A DNA stretch of 64,000 bases, taken from contig WPIO01000001.1 of NCBI GenBank assembly GCA_009760855.2, positions 917,001 to 981,000 of the forward strand, written 5' to 3'. Positions 33,942-45,470 of this stretch are shown here, in pieces (the first letter of the stretch is position 1; each line of letters opens with the position of its first letter). The notes beneath the pieces were generated by a model. The model was not told the origin of the DNA, searched no databases, and worked only from the letters and a program-made list of their open reading frames with translations. The stretch comes from Cristatella mucedo. Taxonomy: Eukaryota; Bryozoa; Phylactolaemata; Cristatellidae. The translations under genes were made by a program, and so were the position numbers.

Positions 33942-35690
33942 CTACTTATTACAGTAATATGAGAATGCAATGCTATTGAAGACTTTCCCGAGACGAGATC
34001 CTAATTTTGCACTGAAAATCGCACAGATCGAAAAGTATATTTTATCGTCAGTTGATGGTGGTATAAGGGATGGAATAGCCTCGTAAAATTTCTGGAGATT
34101 TTTAGTGCATTTGACAGAGTTTCTGGAGAGCTTGAATAATGACTTGAGCCATTTCAAACTGCCTTTCGCTGTGACTGCAATTGATGATCCATCTTTTTTA
34201 AACAGCAAATTTAATTTATTTTGACAAAAAATGTTATCCTTTCACCGTTATTTGACAACTGTTTGTAAGCAACTTCTCTATCATACACTTTCAATAGAAG
34301 AGAGGCTAGACAGCCAGCAAAATTTAGCTTTCTTTTTACAGATTAGCAGATGGATCTTTGAAGCTGTGCAAGAGGTTCACGACATTCTTGCTCAATTATA
34401 GTTCAACTCGAAACTTCCATTTATCCAAGAGCTTGATACGTATTCCATTATTCAGGTTAAATAGTTTGTTAAACATGGATTCTTAAATTGTGTCTGCACT
34501 CATCAACATCGTATTTTCTTGACTTGGATTATCAATAGAAAGTTACATTGGTTCAGTTGCCTTCAGACGTGTTTAACGAGCATCAAAGTGAATAGTCCCT
34601 ATCAGTTCACGCTCAGTGAATTTGGTTAGTGTCTCGTTGATAGTGACTTATGTCTTTAATGGGAGCTCCAGCATATTGTTGGAATGGAGTTCCAGTGGAA
34701 CCTAATTTCAACATGCAGTTCAATCACGCGTCTAAACTTACCTTATACTTGTAATTAAAATGAATTATTAAGAAGAGATTTTTTTAATTTGACGTGCTTC
34801 TGTGATATTGTAGGCAGTTTGGGGTAATCTTTTCATACTAATGTTCCATTGATTATCACTTTTAAATCTTTACCCGCTTTAAAATTCTTCATGACATCAA
34901 TGGCTTTATAAGTCAAGTTTAAATAATCCATGTCATTACTCTTCCTGAACAGCGTGTGACTTAATTCAAATTGCAAACCATGTTTTAAGCCAAACCTCCA
35001 GTGGCATCAATATTGCTGGGGCATTTCCTATTTACTGCAGGGTCGTCTGGTGTAGATTCAACTAAAATACTCCTGATTGTTAGCCAATAGCACTAAAGTG
35101 GTGTTTAACAGATTCGAGCATATCTAGAGTTGTGCACAAACTAGACATGCGAATAAGACCATATTGATTGTATTGTCTTCATCATAAAAGTTTACTCAGA
35201 AGAATCAAAGTGCTCTCACAATTGTGCTTTAATCCATCATCACATGCTAATTTTGTGCTCATCTTTCGAGTCCATTCATGTCGGCAATCGTTTTGTTTCT
35301 CTTTTCTTCGCAATCAACGTGCATAAGCTTGATCACATCGCTTCGTTGGCTGGAACTTTAAATCTGCCCTTGAAATTGATTGCGTATACACTTGCTCCGA
35401 AATTATCCATTCTTGCCTCTAATTGATATTCCACCAGTTGCCATATTTGTAACATCTCGTCAGACTATTTCACCCGAGTAAACCAGCAATTGCTTGTGTT
35501 CTCCTCTTGTTAGTGGGGTCATAATTGGATGCAAAAACTCCAGCAGGTTTATCAAAATTAATTCTATGTGTTTTGAAATGATACTTCAATGCTGTCGTGG
35601 AGTTACAGAATATTCGATGATTCATTGCATCGTGCTAATTGACCTTCCAAACTCATATGTAATTACTTTTTTGTGTTTGGAATATTTCTA
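33942..35690 (-). pseudogene. Decayed coding region of an unidentified large protein
   Basis: Protein-like frames run in order along the minus strand but are broken by stops and frameshifts. From 35690 downwards they include VITYEFGRSISTMQ, then HFKTHRINFDKPAGVFASNY, LVEYQLEARMDNFGASVYAI and NFKGRFKVPANEAM. A 53-codon frame at 34836-34994 follows (FELSHTLFRKSND, LNLTYKAIDVMKNFKAGKD). Near 34330-34640 one frame continues for about 100 codons through five stops (INETLTKFTERELIGTIHF to NVVNLLHSFKDPSANL). The last frame, ending at 33942, is open (GSLKWLKSLFKLSRN). AATAAA lies 42 nt beyond its stop. Alternating hydrophobic strands recall large lipid-transfer proteins, but that is only a guess. It is a pseudogene or a gene with many introns I failed to resolve. 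Confidence 0.45.
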
Positions 35691-36059
35691 AACGAAAGAA
35701 ATATCTGGAAAGAGCATAACTATGTACTGGTGTCACAAGATACATTTAGTTGATATATTACTTAATGTTAGAAACTTAAAATTTAATTCATGAATTCAGC
35801 TTTTTTAATAGAATTGGATTAGGAAATATTTAACAAGTACAGAGAAACTTTTAAAATTAGTTCTTTGTTTCATATTTAAATCCACAATGAACGTTAGAGC
35901 TTAGGTTTAGTGTGTTTTTCGTTTAAAACATTCGTTATAGCAGTTAGATAAAAGCAGCTATTTACTGTCGTTTAGTTTCTATTGAAAAATAGCTGTTTCA
36001 CTGTTATCCTTTTGTTTCAGGTTTCTGCTATTTTTAAAAAAAGACTTTGAATTAGCTAA

Positions 36060-37200
36060 CGACATAAAAATAGTATACGTATTTTTTCCGAAATATTTTC
36101 CAGGTTATACGATTTGAATACAGAGATCAAATAGCCGCTACAATCTCAAAATGCATCATCCGTGTACAGCAATTTTATTTAAATAATAGACTCTTAGGAT
36201 AAAACATAATATCGCTCCAAATGCGTAATACGAGCAGAAAGCAGAGCCTTTGAAGTTACTCATGAGAATGGCACAAATAGCATCAACCTCGGCACTCATG
36301 TGCACAAATTCAGCAAAGACCCTAGATCACTGCTTATGAAAGCTCTTCATTCTCCGTCAAATAATAATCGTGAAATCACTATATTTAAAGATAATTAGAA
36401 TTAAAATAACCTGATCTATTCTTCTTGTAAATGCTTTTTACATAAATAATTAGAATTAAAATAACCTGATCTATTCTTCTTGTAAATGCTTTTTACATGT
36501 AGACAGATCTTTACTGGGTTAAACAAATACTGGTATGGTTTTCTGCTAGTAAATCGAACTGCATCATTGTCCAGTTAATACAATTGAGTCGAAACCCCGT
36601 CGAACTTGTGTAAAAGAACTTGTTATGCATGACATGAAGTTGAATGCCCTGAATTGCTATTGAAAAAGCTGATTAAATAGCTAGGAGTTGTGCATGCTGA
36701 TAAATCACTTGTGGAAGGGCCCTGCTGACACTTCAAAAGATGGCTACCACACCTGGGCTCCAAGAAGAGCAAAGCCTGCAGTAGATGCCTGGAGATGTTG
36801 GATCAAAGGCACTGCAGCTGCCTGACAAGCCACTTACATGGAAATCTGAACTGGCCTGCTCTGGCTGTGTGGGCTGAGCGAAACGCTTACTGAGAAGTCT
36901 GAGCTGGGCCACTTTGGCCAATTGGGCTGTGCGACTCGCAAATCAAGAGATTTGGTTGGCCTCAAAAAGCCAATCAACTGTGGCTTTGCCTAAAGCTGCA
37001 GCCGACATCACTCCTCATCACTTGGACCTCACACAGCCTCAGTGAGCTCCTCTAACCACGACTTTCATATGTCACTGAGTGAACTTTCCTGTGGGAAACC
37101 ATTATATCACCGTTTAGATAGCAGCCACAAGGAAACTGTAGCAACAATGACCGCCAATGAATATACTGCTTAGTAACTGTTTTTGAGTTTCGCTTCGACG
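36060..37200 (+). repeat. Diverged direct repeat, copy B
   Basis: The partner of the segment at 31450-32960. The copies are in the same orientation and offset by roughly 4.2-4.6 kb. It includes a local tandem duplication at 36391-36498, absent from copy A. The decayed coding region lies between the two copies. Confidence 0.55.
36391..36498. repeat. Perfect 53 bp tandem duplication
   Basis: The 53 bp block at 36391-36443 (starting ATAATTAGAATT, ending GCTTTTTACAT) is repeated exactly at 36446-36498 with two bases between. The copies are identical, so the event is recent compared with the surrounding repeat. Confidence 0.9.
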
Positions 37201-38190
37201 AAAACAATATTGCACGATCGCTTCTTTGTGGAGGCATAAGCAGGATAAAGTATATATACCATTCACAATTCAGGTTTGCTAATGCACCGTATAAATATGA
37301 GTAATTACCAGTACACGCAATCCAAAGAGTAATTTTTACATATAGTGAGAGACCCAAGAATCAGGATAGTACCTCCTTCACATAAAACTCTTCTGTACAC
37401 TTTTAATAACAGTCAATTTCTAGCAGTGTTCAGACTAGTCAATTATGGCCACTGCAATTTATTGCAGTAATCCGAGGGTATCTTTACGTAAAATTTAACA
37501 TCTGTCTAGCATAAATTAGAGCTAAAATTCTAGTGTCAAACCGTTTAACTGTTTATTGTAACAAGCGCAGCCAGCACTAGCAACGGAATGCAAAATATAA
37601 TTTGAAGCCTGACCATTAACAGCACATATTTAAATGAGTTATTTAGGCCTTTTGACTTAAACAGGGAACTATCATCGTGAAAGGATTAATCATCTTTGGA
37701 AAAATTTCAGACAGAATATGAGTTCCAGACTTGATGGGCTGAGAACAATTGCAGTGTGAGCACGAGCTAAGTCATGCCATTAGGGTAAGATTCTGAAAGC
37801 TAGTGGTTTTCAATGGTCCGGGCTATACATATTTTTTTTAACCCAGCCTAGAGATAATTAACCTTGTATATGCCGAAACATTATTATGACCATCGGTTAG
37901 CAACACTGTGTGCAGTGACGTTTATACAAAAACACACAGTGGTATATTTCTAATAGCTTGGCAGGTGGTGTGAGAAATAAGTGGTTTTCAGTTTATTTTT
38001 ATTTTCAGTGAGTTAGGGATGCTATGAAACGCAGTTCTGAATTTAAAACTTTGAGAGCATAGCAGCTAATAGCGGACATTCCAAAAATGAGATGGGGTTT
38101 GAGGTCGAGCTAAACTAATGACGAACTGAATCAGTTTGTACGACGATGCACCACAGTGGGAATTAGTTCAGATACGTAGGCAATATATGA
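37201..38190. other. Unassigned stretch
   Basis: AT-rich sequence with no supported gene. A minus-strand ORF at 37052-37357 overlaps the end of repeat copy B and has no recognisable motif. Confidence 0.25.
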
Positions 38191-38191
38191 T

Positions 38192-38360
38192 GAGCCATAA
38201 TGGCTCACTTGGTAAATTGGCTGCTTTTTACGACCTCGCTTCCGAGATCGTGGGTTCGATTCCTGTAGTGAGTGATTATATATCATCGCTGCAAGCGGTG
38301 GTAATAGCCGTAGAAGCTCTTCTGTCGCTATCCAAAAGAGGCCTTTGAATCAGCTAGTCA
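38192..38360 (+). mobile_element. tRNA-derived SINE, copy 4
   Basis: Head GAGCCATAATGGCTCACTTG with the A-box-like TGGCTCACTTGG, B box GGTTCGATTCC near 38255 (a perfect consensus match), then the common body (GGTGGTAATAGCCGTAGAAG, AAAAGAGGCCTTTGAATCAG). This is one of the two best-preserved promoters of the family. Confidence 0.8.
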
Positions 38361-38559
38361 CACAATTGTGTGTTGGCTCCAAACTGTGACAGTTACAGTC
38401 CAGAAGCCTATACACTGCAAGACGGCGAGCAAGTGTATATTTATGAAATGGATTGCACAGCAACTATTGCAAGTTGCTTTCCAAACAATTTTCATACCAC
38501 GGTTTCATTCGTGAAGAATTGGCTATATTAAGTGAGGGATGAGAAAATGCATGGGAAGT

Positions 38560-39070
38560 AGAATAATGATAATTATAATAGTTATAATTTACTTGATAAA
38601 GCACCCTCGGATAACACATTCTTTCCAAACGCACTTTACATTTGCTGCAAATGGAAACGCGATTGAATTGTGAGTTATAACATGCTTGATAAACAAACAA
38701 AATGAAAAAGATGGTTAGGGGTGATATGCACAGGGTCAGCATGCAAATGTGGTTAGTGGCGGCATGCACAGTGTCAGCACGCATTAGCACATAAAGGACG
38801 AATCACAGGGACCCACAAAATGCTGTCCTAAATAGATGTGTTTCAAGTTCTTTTTAAATGCGGTCAAGTCAGGGGATGTTCTGTGGCAAGTCGGGAGGGA
38901 GTTCCAGGCTTTGGGAGCAAACGAACTAAATGCACGGTCTCCAAAGGATTTGAGGTTTGTACGAGGTATTTGTAAACTGTTGGATTCCAAAAAGCTGGTG
39001 GTACAGTGCTTGGTCAGGTGTTGGAGTAGATCTGAGAGATTGGCTGGAGCCAAAGAATGAAGTCACCAAA
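38560..39070 (-). mobile_element. LINE-A 5'-truncated copy
   Basis: The minus-strand frame 38784-39053 reads KHCTTSFLESNSLQIPRTNL, SFGDRAFSSFAPKAWNSLPT and FKKNLKHIYLG. The 3' hairpin region (AAAGCACCCTCGGATAACAC) and AAT-rich tail lie at 38560-38610. The 5' end abuts a protein-like sequence of different origin at about 39070. Confidence 0.75.
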
Positions 39071-39675
39071 AATTGACAAAAAACGGCATGGGCACCTTAC
39101 TAGATCAGTCTCATCTACTGTCAGACAGATATGTAGCGTCACTAAAAACTTGCTAGAATTAATAATCTGAAATAATTTGAGAGTCGAGGCAACATGCTGA
39201 CACGTGGTAAACCCATAATCAGATAAATGTTTTAAACGTTCAAAAAGGTTTGCTGGGACTGGTAAATGCAAATATCGTGGCTAATTATTCATCGCATGCT
39301 CTTCAACGATGAAATTCCAAGATACAACTTTGGCTTTTGAAAATAAATCAGGGATCCCCCGAAATACACTGATTCACTTAATTGTATTGAGATTATAGGT
39401 TTGATCGTGAGGCTATAACTGCCGTGGTTTGACAGTATGATCCACGTGCTACTCACACTGCCTTTCAACGGCTCAGGTAGGTGGTCTACATGTTATGGTG
39501 CAGCAATCATAAAATGCTTCTCTAGGAATTTATTATCTTTGCTCCATATTAACAGCCTAGCAGGACAGAGTTCTTGAACACTATTTTTAAATAAAGAGCT
39601 ACTGATAGTTAATTGCATTGGGAATTGGTTTAGATAGATGTTACCGTCAAGGATGTGACTTTGCTTTCTGTCCAG
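39070..39675 (-). pseudogene. Second decayed coding segment, interrupted by LINE-A
   Basis: One minus-strand frame runs from about 39670 to 39292. It contains NIYLNQFPMQLTISSSLFKN and RLLIWSKDNKFLEKHF, a single TAA at 39493-39495, then 67 more codons (HVDHLPEPLKGSVSSTWIIL, YSLTIKPIISIQLSESVYFG, FQKPKLYLGISSLK) before a TGA. A shift to another frame gives NLFERLKHLSDYGFTTCQHV and STLKLFQIINSSKFLVTL down to the LINE-A boundary. A span this long with one stop and strand-like hydrophobic alternation is unlikely by chance. Strand and order would fit it being an upstream part of the corpse at 33942-35690, split by a LINE, a SINE and repeat copy B. Family unknown. Confidence 0.4.
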
Positions 39676-39750
39676 CATCCGTAAAGTGCCTAAAAATAGA
39701 TTCGGTTCCCTAAGGATGCTATGCAAATATCCAATTATTATTTTAACTAT
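39674..39750 (+). mobile_element. LINE-A 3'-end relic
   Basis: GTAAAGTGCCTAAAAATAGA, then TTCCCTAAGGATGCTATGCA, and ATTATTATTTTA match the terminal hairpin and tail of LINE-A. Nothing of the ORF remains. Confidence 0.55.
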
Positions 39751-40309
39751 TTTAGATACCATTCACCAAAAAATAGAACAACTGCAGAGTTACTGGAGCA
39801 GTCGTGCTGCATTTTGTTTCAATTCAAGCCTGATTTCTTTACGATTCTCAGTAGCTTTTAAGGTCAAGTCGTATATTAAGACTCAAGTGGTATGCTGCAT
39901 TTAGGTGTGATTCAATAACAACAATTTTTAGGCTGATGTCAATATTGTTGCCAAAATTTAGTCATGACTTTTGCTTGGTCTGTTTTTCTATGTGAGTTTT
40001 CTTCTTGTATATAACTTAACCTGATTGATAGCGAGTGAACTGCTACACAGTTAATGAGGATGTAGCCGAATGCGAAATTAACTGATAATTAAAATATCAC
40101 AAAAATTTAGCTTTAGGTTTATGTTTATGATTATTAATTTATGTTTATGACAGCTCTTCTGTAGTGATAATTTTACCATACCTGGTAACATAGAGATATC
40201 TTTCTGCTGCAAACCCTGCGACGGTTTTAGTGACAGTGTCTGTTGGTACTCTGAATACATTAAGTCGCTATATTTTTTGTTTTGCAGATAATTTCAAATA
40301 TCTTTAAGG

Positions 40310-43300
40310 ATGCACATCTCTACCTTAACATTTATGCTGTCCCTTGGTGTGACCATGTTGGCATCCCAAACAGCCGGCAGTGAGCCAATAGCTCAAAGTC
40401 TTTGCTTTGAGCCACTAATTGGTGAGTTATTGCATGTGCCTCTTTCCCAAATGCAAAGATTTTCCTTTTTCATAGGCTCATTAAATGTTTTACTTAGACA
40501 GTGATGATTTTAATCTTCAACGGTGATAACTAAGCTTCTGGAATTGAATATAAAAAGAATTCATGCAAGCTATGATTAGATATTGTTTCTAATCAGTTTT
40601 ATGGATTTTATAAGTCTATTTTATTTAACGATTCCAAGATCAAGAATTAAAAACCTAAAAAGATTATTGGTAAGCAATAAAACTTGAGTTGAAATTGATT
40701 AAGTGGAAAATCGAAAGCTATTCACAAGCGCAGCAGTAGTTATTAATGTCGCCACCATTAAATATTCCTTGTGGTGCTATTTCAAAAGGAGTCTGGGCTG
40801 TTGCTTGAAATAGTTAACAAACCGACGTTGAAGATCAAGTTGATACGGTATCGTCAGTGCTTTGTGTCCTGTAAATGATTGCAGGTCAATATGATCAGCT
40901 CTTAACGTACTAAGAGTCCAAGAAAAATTACCAAGACTATAATTTTGCTAATTTAAAAGATAAAAGCAACGTTTTCTATAATCCGGTGAATGCTGCAAAC
41001 GGAAGTGCAACTCCTCAAAATATAAGTTACTTTTAGCTATCGAAATCTTTTGTTGTGCTGGATTTAATTGTGCGAAAAGACTGCTTCTCTTCGAAGGAAG
41101 CCGTAAACTGTTGCAGCAGAGTTTTACTCAATGTAATTACTTAATGCAATTCCGAGCGTATTTTCAGATGTTCTTCGACCACTACTTGAAAGTCATACGG
41201 ACAAACAAAATCACAGTTGTATATTTATTATGCTACAGATTAAAAGCTTTTGGTATTGCATTAGCACGTCAAATTCACTATTAATCGTGCAGGTAGTTTT
41301 GTACTTAAGTAACTGGTTACTATACAAATCCAGAAAAATCTCTTTACCGCCTTAAACGGAGTGTTTTCGCTCGTGTCGATTTGTTAAAGAACTCTATTGG
41401 TAACCAAAAACTTATATAAATCAACCAATGTACGAAATGAAATTGTAGATTTTTTATTGCATACATGCTATCATGTTCAGACGAAACGTCGAATGAATGT
41501 AAGTACAGTATTATGCTTGGGAAACTGTATGAACGCACATCGAAACACCTACTCAGCAATCGGTGAATAGAAGCCCTGATTTGCTTACAGAATAATACAC
41601 GCAGATTATTGTATATGAAAAAATTAGTATGTTATATTATTTTATGTAATGTTTTATTCCAATATACATGTTATATTTGAGTAGATTAGGATACATGTTC
41701 TCGGTCATACTTGTTCGGCAGCTCTTCAATTTTTGCAACTTCATGTGGCCCAGAATGGATGGAAATTAACTTTAAGTCAATTTGTTCGTCAATTTTAGTG
41801 TATATTTTTCTAAATTTGCGTAATTTATGAGCACACGTGGATACTAAGAAACCGCAGCAACGAATATGGAGAATAATTTCTTTGCAATTGAGGTCCACAA
41901 ACGGCTCTCCCATCTTTATCTTTTACTATGGTGAAGCTTGAGGTATTTAGTTAGCATGTTCTTGCAAATGACATCCACGATAGCTGCAAATGAAGTGAGT
42001 AGGATCGTATGAAGCGATGAAGGGCTTGGTGGAAATGTAATTTGTAATTCGTTCTCTCTTCATTTCGAAATATATGTCCAGACTCGTCTTAGGTAACACA
42101 CCGAAGCCTTGTGAATGTTGTTATTGGTTAGGAAGACAACTGATATTCGATGTAAAACGTTTTGGATTATGAGTCACTAATGTCACTACTATCGCTTAAA
42201 AGCAATGGCCACCTCTATAAAAATTGTACTAATACAATTCAGAAATATCTTTAAATTAAGGACTTTAGGATGATTGATACAAATTAGGCTCCACCAAGTC
42301 TACGACGTTGGCCTGTGTGTTAATTTAGAATTCGAAGCGATGCTGTACTTCTTGAATAATCCCGATTGCTAATTAAGTAATTAAAAGGTCTTTGTCTCTG
42401 AAATTACTGAATTTATTAAAGTCGACGCAATCAATTATGCTTAGTGTTTATCTAACGAATCAATCAGCAAATATAGCCATCATGGCTCACTAATATGTTT
42501 CCTTTTTTGAGCCTGCCTTAAGAGACAATCACATATGTTCTGGTGTCATTTATTTTAGTAATTGTTGGTTCGTGTTCTTTCAAAATGAAGTATACTTACT
42601 CGCAAAAGTGAGAGGAGGTTTTAACACTAACTATTCAATCACGTTCTTTTACAGCATGAATTAAGTGCCTAGGAAGGGCAAATGCTCTTTGAGGCCGAAA
42701 TATGCATTTACTATTACTACTGATGTTATTATCGTGGATAATTACCACTTTGAATATTTAATGATAGAATATAATGTAAAACGATAATTTAAAAATCATT
42801 TTGTATACAAAATAATAAAATCAGTCTTCTATACATTTGAATTTGCAGATGTTTAGAGACTGATCATTTATGTTTTTATCCACAGATGGCTTGCCGGATA
42901 GTGCTTTTAAAGCAAGTTCCAATTGGCCAGCATGGCATCACGAGCCAAAGTATGCAAGAACACGTAACAACGGAGATCTCATATGGGCAGCAGAAGCTCA
43001 AGCTAAAGATCCTAATCCCTACATTCAATTCGATTTCTCGGCTCGTCGAACAGTAAGTGTGACTACAAATCGATCTTAGCGCATATTTGGATTCATAGTC
43101 AGCTTATAGGCCTTGTCTAATGCCTGGTACAAATTTCTTTCCAAGATTAAACAAATTGCCACAGTCGGAAGACCAAACCTTAACCAGTTCGTGAAGACTT
43201 ACAAGATTTCAACGAGTCGGGACGGTTCAACATTCGTGGACTACACAGAAAATGGGGAAACTCGGGTAAAAAATCAGAGCACTACAGAATATTACCAATA

Positions 43301-43689
43301 TAAAATGAATGCTATCTTATTTATTTTAATTTGTTCCTTTACGTACGACGTCAGAGAATTCCTTAATATTAGAGGAAAACGATGGAATATGGAACGATTC
43401 GGTCACTTAGGAGTAAAGTGTACTCACAGGTTGTAAATGTTGTATTATTTTCCACTTGGTTGGTAAATTAGCTTGCTAAGTTTGCAACCTCTATACAAAG
43501 CTTGAGCAACTATATGTCAGAAAAAACGACATTGTCTATATTTTGCAGGTATTTCAAGGTAATATTGAATCCAACAGTGTAGAGAGAAATACTCTACTCA
43601 AGCCAATTGTCCGTGCTCGAGCCCTGCGGCTTCACGTTCTCTCTTTCTTCAATCACCCAACAACCAAAGTTGAAGTGTTTGGCTGCTAA
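40310..43689 (+). CDS. Secreted single-domain F5/8 type C (discoidin) protein, gene 2
   Basis: Four coding exons: 40310-40421, 42886-43052, 43146-43265 and 43549-43689, giving 179 residues. A signal peptide (MHISTLTFMLSLGVTMLAS) is followed by a short spacer and the discoidin domain from Cys32 (CFEPLIG) to the final Cys179. It contains SNWPAWHHEPKYARTRN, NGDLIWAAEA, NPYIQFDF, GRPNLNQFVKTYKISTSRDG and TKVEVFGC. The start is the only Met ahead of the signal peptide. A splice acceptor (TTTTTTGTTTTGCAG) ends 22 nt before the ATG, implying an upstream 5'UTR exon. Intron phases are 1, 0, 0. The third donor is weak (GTAAAA; GTAAAG in the paralogue). Exons 2-4 have the same lengths as in gene 1, and about 97 of 141 residues in them are identical by eye. 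The product is probably an extracellular lectin-like protein; its ligand cannot be read from sequence. AATAAA is 45 nt after the stop. Confidence 0.9.
41686..41913 (-). CDS. Possible small gene antisense in intron 1 of discoidin gene 2
   Basis: An ATG-initiated frame of 75 codons contains GEPFVDLNCKEIILHIRCCG and HEVAKIEELPNKYDREHVS. The composition is protein-like, with no signal peptide or membrane segment. AATAAA on the same strand lies at 41653-41658, 28 nt after the stop. It lies wholly within the intron and runs opposite to the host gene. ORFs of this length also arise by chance in this window, so the case rests on composition and the poly(A) signal only. I do not recognise the protein. 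Confidence 0.25.
   Translation of the reverse strand: MGEPFVDLNCKEIILHIRCCGFLVSTCAHKLRKFRKIYTKIDEQIDLKLISIHSGPHEVAKIEELPNKYDREHVS
42650..42735 (+). mobile_element. LINE-A 3'-end relic in intron 1 of discoidin gene 2
   Basis: TTAAGTGCCTAGGAAGGGCA, then GCTCTTTGAGGCCGAAATA and a decayed ATT-rich tail match the LINE-A 3' terminus. It lies about 150 bp before exon 2. Confidence 0.45.
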
Positions 43690-43733
43690 TATTCTTGGGC
43701 CATTTCCTAAAATATGATTGGAGGAAAGGTGAA

Positions 43734-43739
43734 AATAAA
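43734..43739 (+). terminator. Polyadenylation signal of discoidin gene 2
   Basis: AATAAA 45 nt after the TAA stop codon, the same spacing as in discoidin gene 1. Confidence 0.75.
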
Positions 43740-45470
43740 GCTTTATCTTGTATTTCAAGCTTTCCACTTACCTTACAACAGTTTTAAAAAGCAATTGTAC
43801 TTAAGTTCACAGCAGCAGCATCAATTGATATATTTCAATACCTGTATCTATGTTGCGTTTCATTTCTAAGCTGTCAGGTTCTTAGCTCATATTGTTTTCA
43901 TAGCACTATTCATCATTAGAAGCCCTTAGATGTTGTTTGGATGATTAGATTGAAGGTTAACCTTGATGGCTTATCTTATTTCAGTATCAAAAAACTTATC
44001 GTGAAATATCAATGATCGCAAAGAGGGATTAGAGGCACTTGATACCCTAAGACGTCGTATTATATAGTTTCTAAGATTGCTAAGTGGTCCGGAAAAAACG
44101 GAAACAAGTAATGAGAAAAATTCTATTGCAGCATTCGTTTCCTAATAGCTTTTTGCGTACCGGGTGGTTGTATTTAATTAATGGAACAAAGTGCTTACAA
44201 TTCTAAATTTAAGTAACATGGCATATTAGCAAGTGGAATTTCTTTTTTAAGGTACTAATTTCAGTCTACGAGCATTTCAGAGATATCATTTACCAGCTTA
44301 AACAGTCTTTTCCATTTTCCTTTTAGCGGTATCTTCTACTTCTAGCCGTTCTAAATACAGTGCCCATTCTTGAATGAGGCAACACCCAGACTCAGAATCT
44401 AGTCTGAACAAGCCAGATCCACGAAAGGATTTTCAAGTTCTGAGCATATTGGTCAAAATCAGATTGTCATCGCTTAAGCTGCTGCTGCTACAGGCATGTA
44501 AGGGCTACATAACCCTCGTGTGCCTACCGCCTAAGTATCGGAGCTGAGGTTTATTTTGGCATACCTGAATGTTACCTCTAGCTGAAAGCATGATGCACCA
44601 TTTCACAGTGAAAATACCATTCATTGGCAAGCAGGTCATTTTCTTGAATCAAAATTGTTTGGATCTAGATGCCAATAAAAATTAGTCACTCATCGGGGAT
44701 CAGCAGCCAAATTTGGAACAGTACCTAATATCAGTCCGTGCACCCGTTTTCATTTATAAAAAGTCGTGTTTAAAACAATAGCTTCTTTTTTCATTCTTAG
44801 TAGCAAGCCCTTCAGGATAGTAGCACTTAGCAGTGCAGTGAACTCTCCTATGGACATTTGCATGACTTCTTGTCATTGTATTTAAGAATTTGTGTGGTTC
44901 TTAAGCGAATACTGAACACGTTGACCCGCCAATATATGATATAATGCCATCGTTATGATATCTACTAGAGCGTTATCTTATGATAGCAAGATTCGCGTCA
45001 CTGCACCGTTTTCATCAGCAGATAGAACATCAGAACCAAGAACTATTGATTCAGATACTGCTTTTGCTGTATAGCACCTTAAACTTTGATTATGCCAGCT
45101 CACCTCTAGCTAAGCTTTCGGCTACATACTGTTTAGCTACTCAAAGAGCGACCGAGCATTTTAGCCGAAAACAAACAAGCGGCTTATTACCGACCTTTTG
45201 CTCGCGATAAACATGAAGCCTTTCGTCTTTTGAAAACTGTAATGGCTCATTGCTATGACGGTAGCCATTCTGATTCTAACTAATTTGCTTTTCCATTTAT
45301 TTCAGTTATGTGGTCCCAGAAATGGGAAGCCGTGTTGCCTTTGTTTTTTAAAGGGCTTTGCTGTAACACATTATGACAACCATCCGGTTTATCTGTCGTC
45401 GGTCTGAGTAGAGTGACCGAGCAGCCAGTCTCCTCGCCGTAGTTAGGCCCAGTCTTTACACTCCAGACGG
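43740..45470. other. Unassigned stretch downstream of discoidin gene 2
   Basis: No convincing gene or repeat. The plus-strand ORF at 44980-45210 has no motif and lies in unremarkable sequence. Confidence 0.25.

Noticed and set aside
38192-38280. A true tRNA gene
   Set aside because: The A and B boxes are present, but no cloverleaf with a proper acceptor stem is apparent, and the sequence continues into the SINE body shared by other copies.
42478-42540. Fifth SINE copy suggested by CATCATGGCTCAC
   Set aside because: Only the head resembles the SINE. No B box or body could be recognised.
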